Program-made: the position numbers and the translations under genes | Shown: piece by piece, positions 7,099 to 13,301 of the stretch | How the letters are laid out: the number at the start of each line of letters is the position of its first letter | How positions within the stretch are numbered: position 1 is the first letter of the stretch | Notes under the pieces: model-generated | What the model was told of the DNA's origin: nothing | Database searches by the model: none | Seen by the model: only the letters and a program-made list of their open reading frames with translations | Source: JBBAGE01 sp041655055 | GTDB lineage: Bacteria > Pseudomonadota > Alphaproteobacteria > Rhodobacterales > Rhodobacteraceae | Length of the DNA: 14,831 bases | NCBI GenBank assembly: GCA_041655055.1 | Contig: JBBAGE010000044.1 | Coordinates: 1-14,831, forward strand | Direction of reading: 5' to 3'

Positions 7099-8213
7099 CG
7101 CTTGATCCAGAGACCGCCGCGCTCTTGCGCGAGGCGGTAATGAAACATGCCGGGCGCGCGGCGGATGGCGCGGCGGTCCGCGCGGCGCGCAACACATTGC
7201 CGGGCTACGGGCCGGACACGCTTGCCACCATGGCCGCGCAGGGCTGGCTCGGCCTCGCGCTGCCCGAAGAGGCGGGCGGGCTGGGGCTTGGCATCGCGGC
7301 GGCGGGGATCGTGGCCGAGGGGCTGGCGGGGTGTTTCTCCGCCGATCCGCTGCCGGGGCTTTTCCTTGCCGGGCGGGTGCTGGGCCATTCCGGTGCCGGT
7401 GCCGATCTGCTGGCCGGACTGGCCGGGGGCGAGGCGCTGCCCGCGCTTGCGTGGCAGGAAGGGCCGCGGGATTTCGCGCGGGCTGCCGTGCCCGCCACCG
7501 TCTGGGCGGATGGCGCGCTGAACGGCACGAAGGGTTGGGTGGCCGGTGCCGCCGGGGCCAGCCATTTCATCGTCAGCGCCCGGGCGCCCGAGGGGCTGGC
7601 GCTGGTGCTGGTGGCCGCCGACGCGCCGGGGCTGTCGCTGACCCATGATTTCCGCGCCGATGGCACGCCCATGGGGCGGCTGGTGCTGGAGGCCGTGCCG
7701 GGCGAGGTGCTGGCCGTGGGCGCCCGCGCCGAAGCCGCGTTGCGCGCCGCGCTGGATGAGACATCGGTTCTGATCGCGGCGGAGCTTATGGGCCATGTGG
7801 ATCGCATGATGGCGCTGGTGATCGAGCATCTGAAGACCCGGCGCCAGTTTGGCCGGGCCATCGGCTCTTTTCAGGCGCTTCAGCACCGCGCGGCGGATAT
7901 GTTCGTGCATCAGCGGCTGGCGCGGGCGGTGCTTGATACCGGCCTCGCCCGGTTCGATGCGCTGGAGGATGCTGCCGCGCGCGGGATGCAGGCCGCCCGG
8001 CTGCGGGCGCGGCTGAACGATACCGCGCAATTGATCATCCGCGAGAGCATCCAGCTTTTCGGCGCCATGGGCATCACCGATGAAAACGAACTCAGCCTGC
8101 ATCTGAAACGCTGCCTTGGCCTGATCCCATGGCTGGGCGGCAGCGTGGAGCAGCGCAGCTATTACATGGATCTGGCCGCGCCCGCGGGGCAGCCGGCCGA
8201 AGGGAGGATATGA
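7095..8213 (+). CDS. Acyl-CoA dehydrogenase, probable non-catalytic (beta) subunit
   Basis: A 372-aa divergent acyl-CoA dehydrogenase. The N-terminal helical domain has 'QGWLGLALPEEAGGLGLG' (49-66). The middle beta domain lacks the usual Glu/Gly-rich acyl-CoA motif of the alpha subunit, having 'LAWQEGPRDF' at about 118-127. The C-terminal domain keeps FAD-binding 'TRRQFGRAIGSFQALQHRAADM' elements (248-269) and 'LFGAMGITDENELSLHLKR' (321-339). No Glu is seen at either known catalytic position. This fits the partner subunit of heterotetrameric FadE enzymes, which supplies structure and FAD contacts. It overlaps the alpha gene by 4 nt and precedes the CoA ligase by 1 nt, so equal expression is expected. 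The pairing itself is inferred from gene order and sequence type. Confidence 0.87.
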   Translation: MTLDPETAALLREAVMKHAGRAADGAAVRAARNTLPGYGPDTLATMAAQGWLGLALPEEAGGLGLGIAAAGIVAEGLAGCFSADPLPGLFLAGRVLGHSGAGADLLAGLAGGEALPALAWQEGPRDFARAAVPATVWADGALNGTKGWVAGAAGASHFIVSARAPEGLALVLVAADAPGLSLTHDFRADGTPMGRLVLEAVPGEVLAVGARAEAALRAALDETSVLIAAELMGHVDRMMALVIEHLKTRRQFGRAIGSFQALQHRAADMFVHQRLARAVLDTGLARFDALEDAAARGMQAARLRARLNDTAQLIIRESIQLFGAMGITDENELSLHLKRCLGLIPWLGGSVEQRSYYMDLAAPAGQPAEGRI

Positions 8214-8214
8214 G

Positions 8215-10310
8215 ATGACCACAGAAACCGCCGGGGCGCTTGATGCCCTGTTTCGCCCGCGCAGCATCGCGGTGATTGGCGCGTCCGATGATCCGCGCAA
8301 GATCGGCGGCCGCCCGATCCGCTACATGCTGGAGGCGAAATCCGATGTGAAGGTCTATCCGGTGAACCCGACGCGCCCCGAGGTGCAGGGCCTGACCGCC
8401 TATCCCACCGCCAGCGCCATCCCCGGGCCGGTGGATCAGGCCATCATCGCCGTGCCCGCCCGCCATGCCGAGGCCGCCGTGGCCGATGCCTGCGCCGCCG
8501 GGGTCCGCTCTATCGTGATGTCCAGCGCGGGTTTCGCCGAGGCGGGCGAGGAAGGCATCGCCGCGCAGGCGCGGATCATGAAGATGATCCGCGATGCCGG
8601 CGCGCGGCTGCTGGGGCCGAACGCCATGGGATCGTTCAACACGGCGGACCGGGTTTTCTCCACCTTCTCCACCGCGATGGACCGGGGCACGCCCGCCGTG
8701 GGCCGGGTGGGCATGGTCAGCCAGAGCGGGGCGGTGGGCTCTTACCTGCAGAACCTTGTGATCAGCCGGGGCATGGCGATCTCGAAATTCGTGGCCACCG
8801 GGAACGAGGCCGATGTAGAGGCCGCCGAATGCCTTGAATGGATGGCGCAAGATCCCGATACCGATGTGCTGATGCTCTATCTTGAGGGCTGCCGCAACGG
8901 CCCGGCGCTGGTGCGCGCGCTGCGCACCGCGCGGCGAATGCGAAAGCCGGTGATCGTGTTCAAGGCGGGCCGGACCGAGGCGGGGCAGACGGTTGCGGCC
9001 TCGCACACCGGGGCGCTGGCGGGTTCGGTGCAGGTGTTCGATACGGTGCTGCGCGAAGGCGGCGCCTATTCCTGCCACACGCTGACCGAGATGGTCGATG
9101 TCACCTATGCCTGCGCGCAGGGCCGTCTGCCGGTGGACAAGACGCTGGCCATCGTCACCGTTTCCGGCGGGGTGGGGGTGATGTCCACCGATGCGGCGAT
9201 GGAGACCGGGCTGGAGATGCCCCCGGTGTCCGAGGCCACGCTGGCCGCGGTGCAAGCAGAACTGCCGCTGGCCGTGGGGCTGAACCCGGTGGATACCACC
9301 GCCCAGACCGGGGTGACCGGGCGATGCTGACCCGCACGGTAGAGCGGGTTCTGCGCGACCGGCCCTTCGGCTCGGCCATGCTGTTCTTCGCCAATGCCGG
9401 GCGCAACGCCCATGATATGGAGGTGCTGAGCGCGCCGCTGCGCAAGCTGCGCGCCGAGTTTCCCCAGACCCAGCTTGCGCTTTGCGTGCAGTCCACGCCG
9501 GAGTTCCGCCAGCAGCTTGAGGATATGGGCTATCTGGTCTTTGAGGATCCGGTTTTCTGCGTGAAGGCGCTGGCGGGCGCGGCGGAGCTTTCCATGATGC
9601 GCGATCAGCCGCTGGTGGTGCCTGAAGCCGCAGGTATCGCCCGCGAGGCACTGACTGAGAGCCCGGATGAGGCGCAATCCAAGGCGCTGCTGGCCAAGGC
9701 CGGGCTGCGCTTTGCGGACGAACGGGTGGCGGCCAGCGCCGAAGAGGCCGTGGCAGCGGCCGAGGCGATGGGCTATCCGGTGGTGCTGAAGGTGCTTTCG
9801 GTGCAGATCGGCCACAAGTCCGAGGTGGGCGGCGTCGCGCTGAACCTTGCCGATGCGGAAGCGGTGCGCGCGGCCTTTGCCCGCGTGACCGGGAACGCCG
9901 CGCGCGCGGTGCCCGAGGCCGAGATCCGCGGCGTGACGGTGGCGCAGATGATCACCGGCGGCACCCAGACCATCATCGGCGCGCATCGCGATCCGACTTT
10001 CGGCCCGATGGTGATGTTCGGGCTGGGCGGCATCTATACCGAGGTGCTGAAAGACACGGTTCTGCGCACCGCCCCCGTCACCCATGTGGCGGCGCTGGAG
10101 ATGATCCGCGCGATCCGCAGCTTCGCCATCCTCGATGGTGCGCGCGGGCAGGAGAAGGCCGATCTGGAGGCGATTGCCGGGGCGATCGTCGCGGTCTCGC
10201 AATTCATCGCCGCGCAGGGGCCCGAGGTGGAGAGCGTGGAGATCAACCCGTTCATCGCGCTGCCGCAGGGCGGGTTTGGCGTGGATGCGCTGATCCATGT
10301 GACGGGCTGA
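8215..10310 (+). pseudogene. ADP-forming acyl-CoA synthetase (acetate-CoA ligase family), frameshifted
   Basis: Two overlapping frames together make one single-chain acid-CoA ligase (about 700 aa). The first (8215-9330, 371 aa) has the CoA-binding domain 'RPRSIAVIGASDDP' (15-28), 'GPNAMG' (134-139), 'SQSGAVG' (169-175), the phospho-His loop 'SHTGALAG' (His264), and the start of the third flavodoxin-like domain up to 'GLNPVDTTAQ'. The second (9324-10310, 328 aa) continues that domain ('SAMLFFANAG') and the ATP-grasp domain: 'YPVVLKVLSVQIGHKSEVGGV' elements (151-171), 'DPTFGPMVMFGLGG' (223-236) and 'EINPFI' (306-311). The break falls inside a domain, so this is not the natural alpha/beta subunit split of archaeal ADP-forming synthetases. 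Predicted reaction: acid + ATP + CoA to acyl-CoA + ADP + Pi, giving the pathway its CoA thioester. A good ribosome site GGGAGGA (8203-8209) precedes ATG 8215. A coupled two-polypeptide form is possible through the ATGCTGA overlap. Confidence 0.82.
9310..9330 (+). other. Frameshift site in the CoA ligase gene
   Basis: The upstream frame (codons starting at 9310) runs Gly-Val-Thr-Gly-Arg-Cys to TGA at 9328-9330. The downstream frame reads from ATG 9324, so the chains overlap by 7 nt (ATGCTGA). Restoring continuity needs a net +1 base (or 7), near the G4 run at 9310-9313 and the G3 run at 9319-9321. The TGACCGG heptamer at 9314-9320 would allow loss of one copy of a 7-nt tandem repeat, which is speculative. 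No classical X-XXY-YYZ slippery heptamer was seen. Confidence 0.72.
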
Positions 10311-10320
10311 GGCCCCCTGC

Positions 10321-10360
10321 CGCCCCGCCGGTGCAAGCAGGGCTTTGCACCGGCGGGGCG
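10321..10360 (+). terminator. Strong GC-rich hairpin after the CoA ligase gene and before dapB
   Basis: A perfect 16-bp stem pairs 10321-10336 with 10345-10360 around an 8-nt loop (GCAGGGCT). No T-tract follows, so it is not a textbook intrinsic terminator. It may still stop or stabilise the end of the operon mRNA, or insulate dapB. Its base overlaps a competing 8-bp pairing, CTGCCGCC (10317-10324) with GGCGGCAG (10374-10381). Confidence 0.55.
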
Positions 10361-10400
10361 AGCCGCTAAACCGGGCGGCAGCGGGCATGAGGAGAGCGCG

Positions 10401-11210
10401 ATGAGCGACAAGCCGGGAATTGTGATTACGGGCGCTTCGGGGCGCATGGGGCAGATGCTGATCCGGCAGGTGCTGGGGTCGGATGCCTGCCGATTGGTGG
10501 GCGTGTTGGAACGGCCGGGGCATGATTGGATCGGGCGCGATATCGGCGTGGCGATGGGCGGTGCCGAGCGTGGCCTGACGGTCAGCGATGATCCGGTCGA
10601 ATGTTTCGCCCGCGCGCAGGCGGTGCTGGATTTCACCGCGCCGGCGGCGACCGTCGCCTTCGCCGAACTTGCTGCGCAGGCGCGGGCGGTGCATGTGATC
10701 GGCACCACGGGATTCGATGATGGTGATCTGGCCAGGCTCAAGGCTGCGGCGCGCCATGCGGTGATCGTGCGCGCGGGGAATATGAGCCTTGGGGTCAATC
10801 TGTTGGTGCGGATGACGCAGATGGTCGCGCAGGCGCTTGATGCGGATTACGATATCGAAGTGATCGAGGCCCATCACAACCAGAAAGTCGATGCCCCATC
10901 GGGCACCGCGCTGATGCTGGGCGAGGCCGCGGCCGCCGGGCGGGGGATCTCGCTGGCAGAGGTGCGCGATTCGGGGCGCGATGGGATTACGGGCGCGCGC
11001 AAGCGCGGCGATATCGGCTTCAGCGCGATTCGCGGCGGCGATATCGTGGGCGAGCATGACGTGCTGTTCGCCGGGCCCGGCGAGCGGATCGTGCTGCGCC
11101 ACGTGGCCAGCGACCGGAGCCTGTTCGCCAAAGGTGCGCTGCGCGCGGCCCTTTGGGGGCAGGGCAAGGCACCGGGCGAATATGACATGATGGATGTGCT
11201 GGGGCTGTGA
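10401..11210 (+). CDS. dapB: 4-hydroxy-tetrahydrodipicolinate reductase
   Basis: A 269-aa protein of normal DapB length. It reduces the DapA product to tetrahydrodipicolinate with NAD(P)H in the cytoplasm, a step to diaminopimelate and lysine. Visible motifs: nucleotide-binding 'GASGRMGQML' (11-20), 'VIGTTGFDD' (99-107), 'NMSLGVNLL' (127-135) and the signature 'EAHHNQKVDAPSGTA' (156-170) with catalytic His158/159 and Lys162. Near the C-terminus come 'IRGGDIVGEHDVLF' and 'RSLFAKGALRAALW'. The ribosome site GAGGAGA lies at 10388-10394, before ATG 10401. It is separated from the catabolic operon by 90 nt containing a large hairpin, so it is probably its own unit, though no clear promoter was found. 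All key residues look intact. Confidence 0.96.
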   Translation: MSDKPGIVITGASGRMGQMLIRQVLGSDACRLVGVLERPGHDWIGRDIGVAMGGAERGLTVSDDPVECFARAQAVLDFTAPAATVAFAELAAQARAVHVIGTTGFDDGDLARLKAAARHAVIVRAGNMSLGVNLLVRMTQMVAQALDADYDIEVIEAHHNQKVDAPSGTALMLGEAAAAGRGISLAEVRDSGRDGITGARKRGDIGFSAIRGGDIVGEHDVLFAGPGERIVLRHVASDRSLFAKGALRAALWGQGKAPGEYDMMDVLGL

Positions 11211-11669
11211 AGCTGGGGGTGATTTGGTGATCGCCGGCGCAACGTGCAGGCGCGTCGCCGGACTATTCAAGATTAAATCAGACGTTTTCGACGACTGGCG
11301 TGGTAAGTTTGAAGCATCCAGACCGGCAATCATGCACTATGGACCGCGCCCAGCCCGGGATGGCCCGAAAGCGCGCGACCTGCACGCCGGATAAAACAGA
11401 TGTAGCGTGGCTTGCCGCTGGGCGAAATTTTTCGGATAAGGAAGCGGCTTGGGAAGTTAAGAAAAGCCGCGCATCGTCTCTCGACACCGACCACAAAGTG
11501 CAGCGGCCGGCCCGTAACTGGCTGGCGGGGTCAAGGGTTGTTTACACACGGGCGCGCGTAGTGGCTGGCGTGAGTGGACAACTTACTACGTTTTTGAGGG
11601 CGCACGGTTTCGCGCCCCTATACCGACGCCGATGTCAGATTATCAGGCAAAACCACGCCCGCGCACGGC
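11211..11669. other. Intergenic stretch with no recognised gene, lower GC and several small hairpins
   Basis: About 460 nt lie between the stop of dapB and the stop of the minus-strand DUF1674 gene. By hand count GC is roughly 59%, clearly below the flanking genes. Open frames exist on both strands but use codons unlike the neighbours and resemble no family I know. Inverted repeats: CCGGCG/CGCCGG (11234-11261), GCGGCTT/AAGCCGC (11444-11470) and GGGCGC/GCGCCC (11598-11617). None is followed by a T-run in the direction that would end dapB or DUF1674. I looked for tRNA, tmRNA tag codons and RNase P motifs and saw none. It could be decayed sequence or hold an unrecognised small RNA. Confidence 0.5.
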
Positions 11670-11849
11670 TCAAAAATCGACAGCGATGCCCTTTTTCTCC
11701 CAGTCGCCATAGCGCACGGGTTCGGGGCCGTCGCGGCCGCCGAGTTCCAGCGGCAGGGCTTTTTGCCTCGCCTCGGTCGCTTTGCGGCGGGCTTCGGCTT
11801 CGGCCAAGGCGCGGCGGGCGGCGGGGGGCAGGTCGTCTTGGGTGTTCAT
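11670..11849 (-). CDS. DUF1674 family protein (SDHAF4-like succinate dehydrogenase assembly factor)
   Basis: A 59-aa protein ending in the DUF1674 signature 'GPEPVRYGDWEKKGIAVDF' (41-59). The N-terminal half is charged and Ala-rich, probably helical (ALAEAEARRKATEARQ). The eukaryotic family member SDHAF4/Sdh8 binds flavinylated SdhA during complex II assembly; bacterial members are presumed to act likewise, but the role here is inferred. The frame is open much further upstream across rsmB, but the ATG at 11849 is chosen because AAGGA lies 7 nt before it and the length matches the family (about 55-75 aa). It is divergent from rsmB, with 78 nt between the two starts. Confidence 0.9.
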   Translation of the reverse strand: MNTQDDLPPAARRALAEAEARRKATEARQKALPLELGGRDGPEPVRYGDWEKKGIAVDF

Positions 11850-11927
11850 GGCGTAGTCCTTGTCGCTTTGCCCTGTCTGATATAGGCCAAGCGCCGACAG
11901 GAACAAGTTCGAACGAAAGGTGCCGCC
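11850..11927. promoter_or_regulatory. Divergent promoter region between DUF1674 and rsmB
   Basis: These 78 nt separate two divergent starts, so promoters for both should lie here or just inside the genes. On the minus strand a candidate -35 TTGTTC (11906-11901) and -10 TATATC (11884-11879) are 16 nt apart. On the plus strand TTGTCG (11860-11865) and TATAGG (11881-11886) are 15 nt apart, a weaker fit. An 8-bp palindrome GTTCGAAC lies at 11907-11914. The rsmB ribosome site is GAAAGG (11915-11920). Element calls are by eye. Confidence 0.4.
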
Positions 11928-13208
11928 ATGGCGCAACCGGGTCTTGCCCCACGCCTTGCGGCGGTTCACCTGCTTAACGGGGTCACGCGCGACCACCGCT
12001 TGCTGGCGCAGATGCTGCCCGATGCTTTGGCACGGCTGGCACCCGACGAGCGCGCCCGGGCGCAGCGGCTGGCGCTGGGCTGTTTGCGGCAGGTGGATCG
12101 CTGCGACCGGCTGCTTGGTCCGCATCTGCGCAAACGGCCCGATGAACACGCGCTCAATATCCTGCGGCTTGCGGTTTATGAGATCTGCGCCGAAGGGGCC
12201 GCGCCGCATGGGGTGGTCAATGCCGCCGTGGCCATGGCCCGCGCAGGCGGGCGCGATGTGGCGCATCTGGCGGGGCTGGTGAATGCGGTGCTGCGCAAAC
12301 TGGCCGAAACCGGGCCCGCCGCATGGGCCGCGCTACCGCCGCCGCGCCTGCCGAAATGGTTGCGCAAGGTGCTGGTGGCCGATTTCGGCAAAGCGGCGGT
12401 GGCGGCGATCGAGGCCGCCCACGCCGCCGGCGCGCCGGTTGATCTGACGCCAAAGGACGGCGATGGCGCGGCGCTTGCGGCGCAGGTGGGCGGCGTAGTG
12501 CTGCCCAGCGGCAGCGTGCGGCTGGCCGAGCCGGGGCAGATCAGCGCCCTGCCCGGATACGGGCGCGGCGATTGGTGGGTGCAGGACGCCGCCGCCGCGA
12601 TCCCGGCGCGCATGCTGGCGGTGCAGCCCGGCGAAAGGGTGCTGGATATGTGCGCGGCGCCCGGCGGCAAGACGATGCAGATGGCGGCCAGCGGCGCGGA
12701 TGTCACGGCGATCGATCTGTCGGGGCCGCGTATGGCGCGGGTGCAGGAAAATCTGGCGCGCACGGGGCTGGCGGCGCGGATTGTTGTGGGCGATGTGCTG
12801 GCGCATGACGCCGCGCCCTATGATGCGATCTTGCTGGATGCGCCCTGTTCGGCCACGGGCACGATCCGTCGCCATCCTGATCTGCCCCATGCCAAGGATG
12901 GCAGCGATTTCCCCGCGCTTTTCGCGCTGCAGGAACGGATGATCGACCATGCGCTGGCGCTGTTGCGGCCCGGCGGGCGGCTGGTGTTTTGCACCTGTTC
13001 GCTGCTGATCGATGAGGGCGAGGAACAACTGGCCGATGCGCTGACCCGCCACCCCGGATTGCGCGCGGATCGCGATGCGGCGCTGGTGCCGGGGGTTGAT
13101 CCGGGCTGGGTGTCGCCCCAGGGCGGGCTGCGCCTGCGGCCCGATTACTGGCCCGATCTGGGCGGGATGGACGGCTTTTTCGCGGTGCGGCTGCACAAGC
13201 CCGAATAA
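11928..13208 (+). CDS. rsmB: 16S rRNA (cytosine-967-C5)-methyltransferase
   Basis: A 426-aa RsmB/Sun-type RNA m5C methyltransferase. An N-terminal NusB-like helical domain (about 1-130, with 'ILRLAVYEI' and 'VVNAAVAMAR') is followed by a Rossmann methyltransferase domain. The SAM motif 'DMCAAPGGKT' lies at 240-249, 'AIDLSGPRMARVQENLAR' at 261-278, motif IV 'DAPCSATGT' at 304-312 (Cys307) and motif VI 'TCSL' at 356-359 with the catalytic Cys357. The C-terminus 'GGMDGFFAVRLHK' is the usual RsmB ending. It methylates C967 (E. coli numbering) of 16S rRNA in the cytoplasm using SAM. The family is about 430 aa, so this is full length. ATG 11928 has GAAAGG 7 nt upstream. RsmB with another Rsm/NSUN-type enzyme is the only real ambiguity, and the NusB domain favours RsmB. 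Confidence 0.94.
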   Translation: MAQPGLAPRLAAVHLLNGVTRDHRLLAQMLPDALARLAPDERARAQRLALGCLRQVDRCDRLLGPHLRKRPDEHALNILRLAVYEICAEGAAPHGVVNAAVAMARAGGRDVAHLAGLVNAVLRKLAETGPAAWAALPPPRLPKWLRKVLVADFGKAAVAAIEAAHAAGAPVDLTPKDGDGAALAAQVGGVVLPSGSVRLAEPGQISALPGYGRGDWWVQDAAAAIPARMLAVQPGERVLDMCAAPGGKTMQMAASGADVTAIDLSGPRMARVQENLARTGLAARIVVGDVLAHDAAPYDAILLDAPCSATGTIRRHPDLPHAKDGSDFPALFALQERMIDHALALLRPGGRLVFCTCSLLIDEGEEQLADALTRHPGLRADRDAALVPGVDPGWVSPQGGLRLRPDYWPDLGGMDGFFAVRLHKPE

Positions 13209-13223
13209 TTCCATTTACCGATG

Positions 13224-13240
13224 ACAGCCCGCCCGGCTGT
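13224..13240 (+). terminator. Small hairpin between rsmB and the heparinase gene
   Basis: ACAGCC (13224-13229) pairs with GGCTGT (13235-13240) around a 5-nt loop, 15 nt after the rsmB stop. No T-run follows, so termination is doubtful; it may only mark the 3' end of rsmB or have no role. Confidence 0.25.
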
Positions 13241-13301
13241 GCGTATGCTGGCCCCATCGGGTGCGGCCAGTTTATGCGCAATCAAGGCGGGGCAGGGCCA
13301 A

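Noticed and set aside
9310..9330. Programmed -1 frameshift in the CoA ligase
   Set aside because: No slippery heptamer and no clear downstream pseudoknot were found; a deletion or sequencing error is simpler.
9105..11333. Minus-strand open frame of 742 codons opposite the CoA ligase and dapB
   Set aside because: It shadows two recognisable plus-strand genes and crosses the hairpin between them; composition is Arg/His-rich without domains.
11211..11669. tRNA, tmRNA or RNase P RNA in the gap after dapB
   Set aside because: No T-loop consensus with a matching acceptor stem, no tag-peptide codons and no RNase P core motif could be seen.
11901..11914. LexA-like box (GAAC repeat) upstream of rsmB
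   Set aside because: The two GAAC units are 6 nt apart; the alphaproteobacterial SOS box needs 7, and neither neighbour is a typical SOS gene.
11300..11977. Plus-strand frame of 225 codons across the low-GC island
   Set aside because: It uses codons unlike the neighbours, runs antisense through DUF1674 and into the rsmB start, and shows no motif.
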